Assembly: GCA_016204125.1 (NCBI GenBank)
Contig: JACQLI010000012.1
Coordinates: forward strand, 1-22,879
Direction: 5' to 3'
DNA from: Candidatus Omnitrophota bacterium
GTDB lineage: Bacteria > Omnitrophota > Omnitrophia > Omnitrophales > JACQLI01
Length of the DNA stretch: 22,879 nucleotides
Positions 1 through 8,702 of the stretch are shown here, piece by piece. A program made the translations under genes and the position numbers. The stretch's first letter is position 1. The number at the start of each line of letters is the position of its first letter. The notes under the pieces were generated by a model. That model did no database searches. It saw only the letters and a list, made by a program, of their open reading frames with translations, and was not told where the DNA came from.

Positions 1-572
1 ATTCGGCCTTTCAGTTTTTCATAATATTCTTCAGGAAAATTCTTGGTCCGTTTCTCAATTCCAGTCAGTTTCCCTTCAATTTTTCCAAGCCGGCTGACTA
101 TGTCCTTTGAAAGAACCTTTCCTTCTCGTGTTCGTGATTCAAGTAATTGAGACAAGGCTATCTCTAAAGGAACTTTGACAACATGCCACAAACTTTCTGG
201 TGCCAAAGCTTTTTTCTGGACTGAAAAAATCCTCGGAAGCGTTAAGACGTCACTCATTGAAAGAGGACCTTTCAGCCCAAGTCGACGCTGGATTTTTCGG
301 ATAGCCGAAAGGTAAAACCGTAGGACTTTTTCGTCGAGTACGATTTCGTCAGAATCAGTACTTTCCCCTTCATTGATACTGACTGTTACCTTTCCCCTTT
401 TTATTCGAGTCTGACACAGCTCACGTATTCGATCTTCCAAACCATAAAGAGAAGGAGGGGTTTTGAGGGAAAATTCAAAATATCGATGATTCAAAGAACG
501 AATCTCAACTGACCAATGACCTTTTTTAAGGCCGCCTGTAGAACGAGCGAACCCTGTCATGCTTTTAATCAT
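1..572 (-). CDS. yicC: YicC-family endoribonuclease, 3' part cut off by window edge
   Basis: The frame is open from an ATG at 572 to the left edge of the window, about 190 codons of a family that is usually near 290 residues. The start reads MIKSMTGFARS, followed by WSVEIRSLNHRYFEFSLK and, near residue 60, IKRGKVTVSI. These are the hallmark N-terminal blocks of YicC (SMTGFAR, RSLNHRYLE, RGK). Members are metal-dependent endoribonucleases linked to RNA turnover and stationary-phase survival; the C-terminal conserved part lies outside the window. A second ATG at 560 would drop four residues, but MIKSMTG is the usual family start. The gene follows pyrF and has its own promoter inside the pyrF end, so it is probably transcribed partly apart from the pyr operon. 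An SD-like CCCTCC is on the wrong strand sense; I see no strong ribosome site. Confidence 0.88.
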   Translation of the reverse strand, partial: MIKSMTGFARSTGGLKKGHWSVEIRSLNHRYFEFSLKTPPSLYGLEDRIRELCQTRIKRGKVTVSINEGESTDSDEIVLDEKVLRFYLSAIRKIQRRLGLKGPLSMSDVLTLPRIFSVQKKALAPESLWHVVKVPLEIALSQLLESRTREGKVLSKDIVSRLGKIEGKLTGIEKRTKNFPEEYYEKLKGR

Positions 573-634
573 GAATGCTGTTTATTCACCAAGATAGCTG
601 TAGGAGGGAAGTTTTCCTATCCTAAGAGGGCGTC

Positions 635-663
635 ATTATATAGGGTTACGCCAGGGATTGCAA
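635..663 (-). promoter_or_regulatory. Sigma-70 type promoter for yicC
   Basis: On the minus strand TTGCAA (663-658) is followed after exactly 17 bases by a perfect TATAAT (640-635). The -35 box matches consensus at four of six positions. The -35 lies inside the last codons of pyrF and the -10 lies just past its stop, so transcription would start near 628 and give a leader of about 55 bases before yicC. No experimental support is visible; the call rests on box quality, spacing and position. Confidence 0.7.
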
Positions 664-1341
664 GATTTCTTGGGTGGCAAGCCTCGGATTGGAAGCCTGC
701 GCAATTGGACGTCCGATAACTAAATAGTGGGCCCCTAACCGAATAGCCTCTTTTGGAGTCAGACTTCTCTGTTGATCATGGGCATCACTTCCAACGGGTC
801 GCACACCAGGGGTAACAAGCACAAACTCTTTCCCCAATTCTTTGCGTAGGATTTGAAGTTCTTCGGGTGAAGAGATGACACCATCAAGGCCAGCTCTCTT
901 TGCCAGGCGCGCCAAATCAAGCACCTCTTCTTTAAGAGGGCGTCCAATACCCAATTCGTTAGAGAGTTCTTTTTCACTCAAGCTTGTTAGAATAGTGACT
1001 CCTAAGAGGAGTGGTTTACGTATTCCCTTGCACTCTTCATCCACTGCAATTCTGGCCTCACTCATCATCTTGAACCCGCCTAACGTGTGGACATTGAACA
1101 TAAAGATTTCTTTTTTACAAATGATGCGCGCTGTCTTGGCAACTGTAATAGGAATATCATGAAGTTTGAGATCGAGAAAAACCTCGCTTCCCGTTCGATG
1201 AATGATATCCACGGCCTCCCACCCATAGGCTGTAAAAAGTTCGCTTCCAACCTTGTAAAATTTAACAAGACCACGCAGCTCTTCGATCAGTTTTTGACAT
1301 GACTCGAGCTTTGGGAAATCAAGAGCGACGATGAGTGACAA
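646..1341 (-). CDS. pyrF: Orotidine-5'-phosphate decarboxylase
   Basis: This enzyme decarboxylates OMP to UMP, the last step of the pathway, in the cytoplasm. The 231-residue protein is the normal length for the short bacterial type. VALDFP opens the barrel near residue 5, the charged catalytic network is visible as DLKLHDIP with D57, K59 and D62, and the phosphate-binding end reads TPGVRP and later YLVIGRPI. The start is a TTG at 1341, preceded closely by AGGGGG; no in-frame ATG occurs until well past the catalytic region, so TTG is well supported. The gene overlaps the end of pyrD by 23 bases, which suggests translational coupling. It is the last gene of the pyr operon. Confidence 0.95.
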   Translation of the reverse strand: MSLIVALDFPKLESCQKLIEELRGLVKFYKVGSELFTAYGWEAVDIIHRTGSEVFLDLKLHDIPITVAKTARIICKKEIFMFNVHTLGGFKMMSEARIAVDEECKGIRKPLLLGVTILTSLSEKELSNELGIGRPLKEEVLDLARLAKRAGLDGVISSPEELQILRKELGKEFVLVTPGVRPVGSDAHDQQRSLTPKEAIRLGAHYLVIGRPIAQASNPRLATQEILQSLA

Positions 1342-2248
1342 GAGACCCCCTTATTTCGCCAATCCTTTTGATATGGTGTTTAAGACAGTACTCTTTAAGA
1401 CCTTCCAGGATGTCCAATGTTGCACGAGGATTCACAAAATTTGCTGTCCCAATGGCCAGAAGATCAGCACCCGCAATGAGAAACTCAACGGCATCCTGCC
1501 AAGTGGTGATCCCTCCCGATGCAATAACAGAAACCCTCGGGAGCGCTTGCTTGATCTCGTACACATACCGAAGCGCTATGGGTCGAATTGCAGGTCCACT
1601 CAAACCCCCCGTGCCAACAGCCAACCGAGGTTTTCTTGATTCAATATGAATCGCCATTCCTCGAATGGTATTGATAAGACTGAGTCCATCCGCTCCTGCT
1701 CGTATGGCTTCCTTTGCCGTTTCAAGGACATCTCCCAATTCGGGAGAAAGCTTGGCAAAGATAAACAGTTGAGTCTCTTTTCGGACTGCCTCGATCGTCT
1801 TCGTGATCAAACGCCCCTCTCGAATTGCCCGCACCCCTCCCGCCTCAATGTTGGGGCAGGATAGATTGAGTTCAAGCGCCGCGATACTTTTTTTATAGCG
1901 GTCTAATTCTTTCGCAAGAATGCCGAATTCCTTTGTCGACTCGCCTGCGATATTGACAATGAGAGGAATTTTTCGCTTTCGGAAGTAGGGAATCTTATCT
2001 TCAACAAAGTCACGCAGCCCCTTATTCTGAAGCCCGATTGCATTCAGCATCCCCGCGGGCGTCTCGCAGATTCTCGGCATGGGGTTTCCTTTGCGCGGGT
2101 GAAGTGTGATTGTTTTTGCAATAACCGCTCCCAGCTTGCGGTAATCTACATAGTCGGCATACTCATCTTTCACACCAAAAGTTCCTGAAGCGACGGTAAT
2201 GGGATTCTTAAACCGAAGCGGTCCTATTCTTGTTGTGAGATCAACCAT
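1319..2248 (-). CDS. pyrD: Dihydroorotate dehydrogenase, catalytic subunit (class 1B)
   Basis: PyrD oxidises dihydroorotate to orotate using FMN. About 309 residues form a TIM barrel. Recognisable blocks are NPITVASGTFG near residue 16, the FMN-contact lysine in AKT near 45, NAIGLQNKG near 69, and ELNLSCPN near 127, whose cysteine is the class 1 catalytic base (class 2 enzymes use serine). The neighbouring pyrK makes this the 1B form, which passes electrons to NAD through PyrK. A TTG codon lies one codon upstream at 2251, but the ATG at 2248 forms a TGATG junction with the pyrK stop and is the more likely start. The gene sits in the pyr operon between pyrK and pyrF. Confidence 0.95.
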   Translation of the reverse strand: MVDLTTRIGPLRFKNPITVASGTFGVKDEYADYVDYRKLGAVIAKTITLHPRKGNPMPRICETPAGMLNAIGLQNKGLRDFVEDKIPYFRKRKIPLIVNIAGESTKEFGILAKELDRYKKSIAALELNLSCPNIEAGGVRAIREGRLITKTIEAVRKETQLFIFAKLSPELGDVLETAKEAIRAGADGLSLINTIRGMAIHIESRKPRLAVGTGGLSGPAIRPIALRYVYEIKQALPRVSVIASGGITTWQDAVEFLIAGADLLAIGTANFVNPRATLDILEGLKEYCLKHHIKRIGEIRGSLVTHRRS

Positions 2249-3018
2249 CAATGCCCTTTCTCCATTTCGTCAAATCGAAACACAGGACCTTCCTTGCAGG
2301 AAGCTGTCCAGCCTTTGCGGGTAAGAACCATACAGCCCAAACAGACACCCACCCCGCAAGCCATGGTTTCATCCCACGAGGCCTCACCCTCTATTCCGTG
2401 ATGATCAGCTATCTCCATGACTCGCTCCATCATTCGGTTAGGACCACAGGTTTGGATAAAGTAATCTTGAGGGTTTCCCTTTTCTTTCTTCAAAAGATCT
2501 TCGAGCAAATTCGTCACAAGACCTTTTTTTCCGAATGAACCGTCTTCAGTTGTATAGCGAACAGTCTTGGCAAATTTTTTTATCTCACTTGAAGGAAGAA
2601 TCTCCTTACGACTTTTTGTTCCGATGAGAAATTGATAACAATCGTAACGTTCGGCCAGAAAAACAAGAGGAGGAACGCCTACGCCTCCTCCCACAAGAAT
2701 CCTTTTCTTTCGTTCGACATGACGAGAAAACCCACGTCCAAGCGGACCTAACACCTTGAGCGTTCCACCCTTACCTTTTTCAGTTAACAACTTTGTCCCC
2801 ATCCCCAAAATTTCGTAAAGAATTTCAACCCGATCACCCACAGTTCGATAGTAGCTAAAGGGGCGGCGAAGAAAGGGGTCATATCCCTCTTCGATTTTCA
2901 TCTGGAGAAACTGTCCAGGGAGGACATTTTTGGCTAAGCGTTTCGAACGAAAGGAAAGTTTGTAGTACTCGGCGTTGACTTTTCGATTATCCAGGATCGT
3001 TACAGTTTCGTCGTACAT
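2248..3018 (-). CDS. pyrK: Dihydroorotate dehydrogenase electron transfer subunit
   Basis: PyrK carries FAD and a 2Fe-2S cluster and passes electrons from PyrD to NAD. The 256-residue protein shows an FAD-binding block RRPFSYYR near residue 51, a nucleotide-binding loop GGGVGVPPL in the middle, and a C-terminal cluster motif with cysteines at about 221, 226, 229 and 241. The frame stays open upstream to an ATG at 3123, but that would add 35 unrelated residues deep inside carB. The ATG at 3018 begins MYDETVTIL as expected for the family and has GAGGT just upstream. With this start the gene overlaps carB by 19 bases, and it joins pyrD through a one-base TGATG overlap. Confidence 0.93.
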   Translation of the reverse strand: MYDETVTILDNRKVNAEYYKLSFRSKRLAKNVLPGQFLQMKIEEGYDPFLRRPFSYYRTVGDRVEILYEILGMGTKLLTEKGKGGTLKVLGPLGRGFSRHVERKKRILVGGGVGVPPLVFLAERYDCYQFLIGTKSRKEILPSSEIKKFAKTVRYTTEDGSFGKKGLVTNLLEDLLKKEKGNPQDYFIQTCGPNRMMERVMEIADHHGIEGEASWDETMACGVGVCLGCMVLTRKGWTASCKEGPVFRFDEMEKGH

Positions 3019-6000
3019 AGACCTCGGTGATAGTCCTGAATGGTCTTCACCTCGAGATTTCCCTTTGTAGCTGATTCGATCCCTGAAGCAGCGACGCGCG
3101 CAGCATTGATCGTTGTGATACAAGGCACATTAAATGACACAGCCAGTGAACGAATCTTTGCCTCGTCAAGCATGGGACCTTTGCCAGACGGGGTATTGAT
3201 GACAAGCTGAATCTTGTTATTACGGATAAGGTCACTGATATTGGGCCTTCCTTCTGCAAGCTTTAAAACGATCTCTGTCTTTACGCCTGACCTTCTCAGA
3301 AATTCCGCCGTACCTTTTGTGGCAACAAGTAAAAACCCAAGCTCGGAAAGTTTCTGTGCAATGGGTATCACTTTAGGCTTATCCTCCTCCTTAACGCTTA
3401 TGAAAACTTTTCCTCCCAGAGGAAGCTTGGACCAGGCTGCTTCTTGGGCTTTGTAAAATGCCCGTCCCAATTCTTCATCAATCCCCATCACCTCCCCAGT
3501 GGACCTCATCTCAGGAGAAAGGATAATGTCCACGCCTGGAAATTTGATGAATGGGAAAACTGATTCTTTGATCGAAACATGACGAGGCCATCGCTCTTGT
3601 ATGAAGCCGAGCTCTTTGAGAGACTTGCCCGCCATTGCCTTTGCGGCGAGGCGAGCCAATGGAATGCCAATGGCCTTGCTAACAAAGGGAATCGTTCTCG
3701 ATGCGCGCGGGTTCACTTCCAAGCAGTAGATAACTCCCTTTTGAATGGCATACTGAACGTTCATAAGACCGACCACTTCCAACTCCTGTGCAAGCTGTTT
3801 GGTTTTTAGAATCAATTCGTCCACGAGTTCCTTTTTCAAAGAAAAGGGAGGAAGAACCATTGCGCTATCGCCCGAGTGAATCCCTGCTTCTTCGATGTGT
3901 TCGAGCACACCTCCCACGACAAAGGTTTTGCCGTCTCCGATCAAATCAACGTCAATCTCCATAGCGTCCTCAAGAAACTGATCAATCAGTACGGGGTGTT
4001 CTTCGCTCGCTTCTACAGCTTGCGAAATATACTTTCGAAGGAAGCTTTCGTCATAGACGATTTCCATGGCGCGCCCTCCTAAGACATAGGAGGGGCGCGT
4101 CACGACAGGATAGCCAATGGTCCTGGCAACTCCTGTTGCTTCGTCAAGATTGAAAGCAATTCCATTTTTGGGCTGGTTGAGCCCAATTTTTTGGAGCAGC
4201 AGCTTGAACTTCTCCCTGTCTTCGGCAACATCAATCGATTCGGCTGAAGTTCCAAGAATAGGGATTCCTTCGCGCTCAAGCCGTTTGGCCAAGTTAAGAG
4301 GAGTCTGCCCCCCTAGTTGGATAATCACCCCGATCGGTTTTTCGCGTTCGTAGATATTGAGAACGTCTTCTAAGGTAAGCGGTTCAAAGAAGAGCTTGTC
4401 TGCCGTATCGTAATCCGTGCTGACCGTTTCTGGATTTGAATTGACCATGATCGTTTCGTATCCAAGTTCTTTCAGGGCAAAGACAGCCTGTACACAACAA
4501 TAGTCGAACTCAATTCCTTGACCGATTCGGTTAGGCCCTCCCCCTAGAATCATGACTTTCTTTTTCTGAGAGGGAATCGTTTCATCCTCATCTTCATACG
4601 TCGAGTAGAAATAGGGTGTGTAGGCTCGAAATTCGGCCGCGCAGGTATCAACAAGCTTGAAGACAGCCTCAATGCCCCGTTTCTTCCTCAAAGCACGTAC
4701 TTGGTTTTCCTTGATCTCCCAGTAGAAGGCAAGCTGACGATCGGAGAAACCGTATTGCTTGGCTTTCTTAAGGAGTTCTCGTCCTCCCTCTGCACCTTTC
4801 TTCAGGAGCTCCTTTTCCAAATCAACAATCTGTTTGATTTGTTCCAAGAACCAGGGATCGATCTTTGTGGCTCGATAGATCTCTTCGGTCAAAAGACCAG
4901 CGTAGTAGGCATATTTGATATAGAAAAGGCGGTCTTGCTTTGGGACTGTGATGTAATGAATGATTTTTTCCCTAAGGCCAACTCGGCTCGGTGATGAACG
5001 GATCCACTCCACAAGTTTCTCTTTTGTCTCAAGCGTTTCTTCAAAAACCTTATCCTTTCCATCTCCACCCAAACCAAAGCGTTTGATTTCAAGAGAACGA
5101 AGGCCTTTTTGGATCGCTTCCTTAAATGTCCTCCCTATGGACATCACCTCACCCACAGATTTCATTTGCGTAGTCAGCGTATCATCGACTCCTTCAAATT
5201 TCTCAAAAGCGAAACGAGGAATTTTCACTACACAATAGTCAATCGTAGGCTCAAAGGATGCAGGCGTGTATTTCGTGATGTCGTTTGGAATTTCATCAAG
5301 GGTGTAACCCACGGCGAGCTTTGCGGCAAACTTTGCGATGGGAAATCCTGTCGCTTTGGAAGCAAGAGCCGAAGAGCGCGAAACGCGCGGGTTCATTTCG
5401 ATAACCACCATACGCCCAGTTTCAGGATGAATCGCAAACTGTATGTTGGATCCGCCTGTCTCTACCCCGATTTCGCTGATCACCTTTCGACCCGCGTCAC
5501 GCATCCTCTGGTATTCTTTGTCTGTAAGTGTCTGAGCGGGAGCAACAGTAATGGAATCTCCTGTATGGATCCCCATAGGATCAAAATTCTCAATCGAACA
5601 AATGACGATGTAGTTGTCCTTGATATCCCGCATTACCTCAAGTTCAAATTCCTTCCACCCAAGTACCGATTCTTCAATAAGGATTTCGTGGATGGTACTA
5701 TATTCAAGCCCGAGTCGTGCTCGATACTCCAATTCATCACGATTGAAACAAATGCCGCTTCCAGAACCACCCAAAGTGAAACTGGGGCGAACAACAATGG
5801 GATAACCGATCTCACCAGCGAGTTTGAAGGCCTCCTCGACGGTATGAGCGAAACCAGAGCGTGGAAGATCAAGCCCGATTTTCTCCATCGCCTTCTTAAA
5901 GAGCTGTCTGTTCTCAGCCTTTTTAATTGCCTCGTAACGGGCTCCGATCAATTCCACGCCATGCTTGGTGAAAACTCCTTTTTCGTAAGCTTCGACTGCC

Positions 6001-6293
6001 ACGTTAAGACCAGTCTGTCCACCCATGGTTGGAAGACAGGCGTCGGGTTTTTCCTTTTCGATAATCTTCTCGAGAAAATCCACGCTGATCGGCTCGATGT
6101 ACGTTCGATCGGCCATCTCGGGATCAGTCATGATTGTGGCTGGATTGGAGTTAATCAAAATAACTTCGTAACCCTCTTCCTTTAGCGCCTTGCATGCTTG
6201 CGTTCCCGAATAATCGAACTCGCACGCCTGCCCAATAATAATAGGGCCCGATCCGATGATCAGGATTTTCTTAATATCCTCACGCTTAGGCAT
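3000..6293 (-). CDS. carB: Carbamoyl-phosphate synthase, large subunit
   Basis: CarB makes carbamoyl phosphate from bicarbonate, ATP and the ammonia supplied by CarA. The 1097-residue protein is close to the usual length of about 1070. Two homologous halves are visible: the first starts IIGSGPIIIGQACEFDYSG near residue 12 and has the ATP-grasp segment RPSFTLGGSGSG near 165; the second starts ILGGGPNRIGQGIEFDYCC near 580 and has RPSYVLGGRAMEI. The last 140 or so residues form the MGS-like allosteric domain, with NTPSGKG. That domain binds effectors such as UMP in known enzymes, so feedback control is likely but inferred. The start ATG overlaps the end of carA by eight bases, which fits the obligate partnership of the two subunits. 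Confidence 0.97.
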   Translation of the reverse strand: MPKREDIKKILIIGSGPIIIGQACEFDYSGTQACKALKEEGYEVILINSNPATIMTDPEMADRTYIEPISVDFLEKIIEKEKPDACLPTMGGQTGLNVAVEAYEKGVFTKHGVELIGARYEAIKKAENRQLFKKAMEKIGLDLPRSGFAHTVEEAFKLAGEIGYPIVVRPSFTLGGSGSGICFNRDELEYRARLGLEYSTIHEILIEESVLGWKEFELEVMRDIKDNYIVICSIENFDPMGIHTGDSITVAPAQTLTDKEYQRMRDAGRKVISEIGVETGGSNIQFAIHPETGRMVVIEMNPRVSRSSALASKATGFPIAKFAAKLAVGYTLDEIPNDITKYTPASFEPTIDYCVVKIPRFAFEKFEGVDDTLTTQMKSVGEVMSIGRTFKEAIQKGLRSLEIKRFGLGGDGKDKVFEETLETKEKLVEWIRSSPSRVGLREKIIHYITVPKQDRLFYIKYAYYAGLLTEEIYRATKIDPWFLEQIKQIVDLEKELLKKGAEGGRELLKKAKQYGFSDRQLAFYWEIKENQVRALRKKRGIEAVFKLVDTCAAEFRAYTPYFYSTYEDEDETIPSQKKKVMILGGGPNRIGQGIEFDYCCVQAVFALKELGYETIMVNSNPETVSTDYDTADKLFFEPLTLEDVLNIYEREKPIGVIIQLGGQTPLNLAKRLEREGIPILGTSAESIDVAEDREKFKLLLQKIGLNQPKNGIAFNLDEATGVARTIGYPVVTRPSYVLGGRAMEIVYDESFLRKYISQAVEASEEHPVLIDQFLEDAMEIDVDLIGDGKTFVVGGVLEHIEEAGIHSGDSAMVLPPFSLKKELVDELILKTKQLAQELEVVGLMNVQYAIQKGVIYCLEVNPRASRTIPFVSKAIGIPLARLAAKAMAGKSLKELGFIQERWPRHVSIKESVFPFIKFPGVDIILSPEMRSTGEVMGIDEELGRAFYKAQEAAWSKLPLGGKVFISVKEEDKPKVIPIAQKLSELGFLLVATKGTAEFLRRSGVKTEIVLKLAEGRPNISDLIRNNKIQLVINTPSGKGPMLDEAKIRSLAVSFNVPCITTINAARVAASGIESATKGNLEVKTIQDYHRGLCTTKL

Positions 6294-7410
6294 GATGACT
6301 CACCATGGCATAAAACCGTTCAAAGAGGTAATCGCTGTCATGAGGCCCGGGCGAATTTTCAGGGTGATACTGGACAGAAAAAACGGGGTGGTTCTTGTGG
6401 CGCATCCCTTCAAGGGTCTTATCGTTCAAATTAATGTGTGTAAGCTCTATCTCATTTTTCGGTAACGATTCAATATCGACTGCGAATCCGTGATTTTGAC
6501 TCGTCACCTCGATTTTCTTCGTGAAAAGATCCATGACGGGATGATTTCCGCCTCGATGACCAAATTTGAGTTTGTACGTCTTGCCGCCCAAAGCTAAGCC
6601 AAGAATTTGATGACCGAGACAAATTCCAAAAATGGGAACCTTTCCGATCAACTTTCTAGTCGTGTCGATCAAATAAGTCACTGCGGCTGGGTCCCCTGGA
6701 CCGTTTGACAGAAAGACGCCGTCGGGTTTGTAGCTCAATATTTCTTCGGCCTTTGTGTGGGCAGGGACGACTTTCACACGGAATCCATGCTGGTTCAATT
6801 TCCTCAAGATCATCTTTTTAATTCCACCGTCAATACAGACTGCAAAATATTGCTTGGGCTTGGGTCCCAATTTCTCAGGCCATTCATAACCATGCAATAG
6901 CGTTTCATCGAAATCGTAAGGCTCTTTGCAAGTCACGGCCTTGACCCAATCTGCTCCCGCCATCTCAGGGGAATCCTTAACTTTTTTCACGAGTCTCTTT
7001 GAATCAAGTTCAACAGTCGAAATTGCAGCTCGCTTTGCGCCGTGATCACGAAGATGTTTGGTCAACTTTCTTGTATCCACTCCCTGAATTCCAACAATCT
7101 TGTGTTTCTTGAGGTATTGATCCAGGCTCATGTCGGATCGGAAGTTACTGACAACGGGACTGAGCTCTCTTACAACAAATCCCTCAACCCAAGGATGTTG
7201 GGCCTCTTCGTCATCGGCATTCACGCCGTAATTACCAATGTGGGGATTGGTCATGATGACGATCTGACCTTTGTAGGAAGGGTCGGTCAGAATTTCTTGA
7301 TAACCTGAAAGAGAGGTATTGAAAACAAGCTCGCCATAAGTCTCTCCTTCTGAACCAAAACCTTCTCCTTCAAGAACCGACCCATCTTCGAGTGCGAGAA
7401 GCGCTTTCAC
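6286..7410 (-). CDS. carA: Carbamoyl-phosphate synthase, small (glutaminase) subunit
   Basis: CarA hydrolyses glutamine and channels ammonia to CarB. The N-terminal domain begins KALLALEDGSVLEGEGFG, with SGYQEILTDPSY near residue 35; the C-terminal class I glutaminase has the nucleophile in GICLGHQ and the His-Glu pair in QYHPE. The start deserves care. An ATG at 7437 gives 383 residues, but the nine extra residues overlap pyrC by 31 bases and are not typical. A GTG at 7410 gives 374 residues starting directly at the family's KALLALEDG block, forms a GTGA overlap with the pyrC stop, and has AAGGG about ten bases upstream. I chose the GTG. Confidence 0.94.
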   Translation of the reverse strand: MKALLALEDGSVLEGEGFGSEGETYGELVFNTSLSGYQEILTDPSYKGQIVIMTNPHIGNYGVNADDEEAQHPWVEGFVVRELSPVVSNFRSDMSLDQYLKKHKIVGIQGVDTRKLTKHLRDHGAKRAAISTVELDSKRLVKKVKDSPEMAGADWVKAVTCKEPYDFDETLLHGYEWPEKLGPKPKQYFAVCIDGGIKKMILRKLNQHGFRVKVVPAHTKAEEILSYKPDGVFLSNGPGDPAAVTYLIDTTRKLIGKVPIFGICLGHQILGLALGGKTYKLKFGHRGGNHPVMDLFTKKIEVTSQNHGFAVDIESLPKNEIELTHINLNDKTLEGMRHKNHPVFSVQYHPENSPGPHDSDYLFERFYAMVSHHA

Positions 7411-8702
7411 TGGTGCGAGCCCTTTTGAAAATCCCATAATTTACCCATACAAAGGGTTGCTGCTACCCTCCCCTTTAATTTTTTTCCGATGAAGCATGAA
7501 TTCTTCGACTTCGAAAGAAAATCTTCAGCTCGAACAATCCAATCCTGATTCAGATCAACTAAAGTCACGTTGGCTTCCGCGCTTTTCTTGATTTCACCAT
7601 ATCCGTTCGGCAGTTTGAGTATTTCCGCGGGTCGCATACTCATTCTTTCAACGAGCTTTGCCAGTGTCATTTTCTTTGCATGAACAAGTTCCGTAAGACA
7701 AACTCCAAGAGAAGTCTCTAGTCCAATAACTCCGAAGGGAGCTTCATCGAATTCGTACATCTTTTCTTCTTCAGTATGGGGCGCGTGATCGGTGGCAACG
7801 CAATCAATGGTTCCATCCTCAAGTCCTTTTTGAACGGCGTCAACATCCTCTGGGGTTCGAAGTGGCGGGTTCATTTTAAAGTTAGTGTTGTAACCTTCCG
7901 TGCTGGCATCGGTCAGCGAAAGATGATGCGGCGTTACTTCGGCAGTCACCCGAATTCCTTCGGCCTTCGCTTCACGAATCAGTTTGACTGTTCTCGCAGT
8001 TGATAAATGAGCGACGTGGAGACGCGCACCCGTCAAACGCGCAAGTTGGATATCGCGCATCACAGCGACTTCCTCGCTTTCATGAGGAATTCCTTTGAGA
8101 CCTAACCGAGTTGACATGAGTCCTTCATTCATGACTCCGTTGGCAGACAGACGTCTGTCTTCACAATGACTGATCACAAGAAGACCAAGCATCGAAGCAT
8201 ATTCCATGGCGCGGCGCATGAGAAGAGAATCGGTCACCCAATCTCCGTCATCAGTAACAGCCCAGATGCCCGCACGTTTAAGGTCTGCCATTTCAGAAAG
8301 TTCAGCGCCTTGTCTCCCTTTACTAATTGTCCCTGCAGGAAAGAGGTGAAGGGGGACTTCGCGCGCCTTTCGAATGATATTATCAATCACGCTTTGATGA
8401 TCGCATGGCGGATTCGTATTCGGCATCGAAACACATCCCACAAATCCTCCCCTCAAAGCCGCTAACGCCCCCGTCTCGATGGTCTCTTTTTGTTCAAACC
8501 CTGGCTCACGGAAATGCACATGAAGATCAATAAGACCTGGAAGAAGATAAAGACCCTTTGCCTCAAAAATTTCTCCTCCCGTAGCAGGCTCAAGAGATTT
8601 TCCTATAGCTGCGATATGATTCCTTTCAATCCTTAGATCCAAAACCTCATCTACTTTGTTCTTGGGATCCACCACATGTGCTCCGCGAATCAAAAGATTC
8701 AT
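7407..8702 (-). CDS. pyrC: Dihydroorotase
   Basis: PyrC cyclises carbamoyl aspartate to dihydroorotate. The 431-residue length and motifs place it with the long amidohydrolase-type dihydroorotases rather than the short E. coli type. The first zinc site is DLHVHFREPG with H61 and H63. Further down come MPNTNPP, ISHCEDR, HVAHLST and ATDHAPH, the last holding the catalytic aspartate. This set looks complete, so the protein is probably active and not an inactive PyrC-like partner of PyrB. It begins at an ATG that shares ATGA with the pyrB stop and ends in a GTGA or longer overlap with carA. Confidence 0.96.
   Translation of the reverse strand: MNLLIRGAHVVDPKNKVDEVLDLRIERNHIAAIGKSLEPATGGEIFEAKGLYLLPGLIDLHVHFREPGFEQKETIETGALAALRGGFVGCVSMPNTNPPCDHQSVIDNIIRKAREVPLHLFPAGTISKGRQGAELSEMADLKRAGIWAVTDDGDWVTDSLLMRRAMEYASMLGLLVISHCEDRRLSANGVMNEGLMSTRLGLKGIPHESEEVAVMRDIQLARLTGARLHVAHLSTARTVKLIREAKAEGIRVTAEVTPHHLSLTDASTEGYNTNFKMNPPLRTPEDVDAVQKGLEDGTIDCVATDHAPHTEEEKMYEFDEAPFGVIGLETSLGVCLTELVHAKKMTLAKLVERMSMRPAEILKLPNGYGEIKKSAEANVTLVDLNQDWIVRAEDFLSKSKNSCFIGKKLKGRVAATLCMGKLWDFQKGSHQ

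Noticed and set aside
516..719. Short plus-strand frame between yicC and pyrF.
   Set aside because: It overlaps two conserved minus-strand genes and a promoter and resembles no protein I know.
5109..6185. A 358-codon open frame on the plus strand.
   Set aside because: It is antisense to the well-conserved carB, shows no recognisable domain, and has the odd composition expected of a shadow frame.
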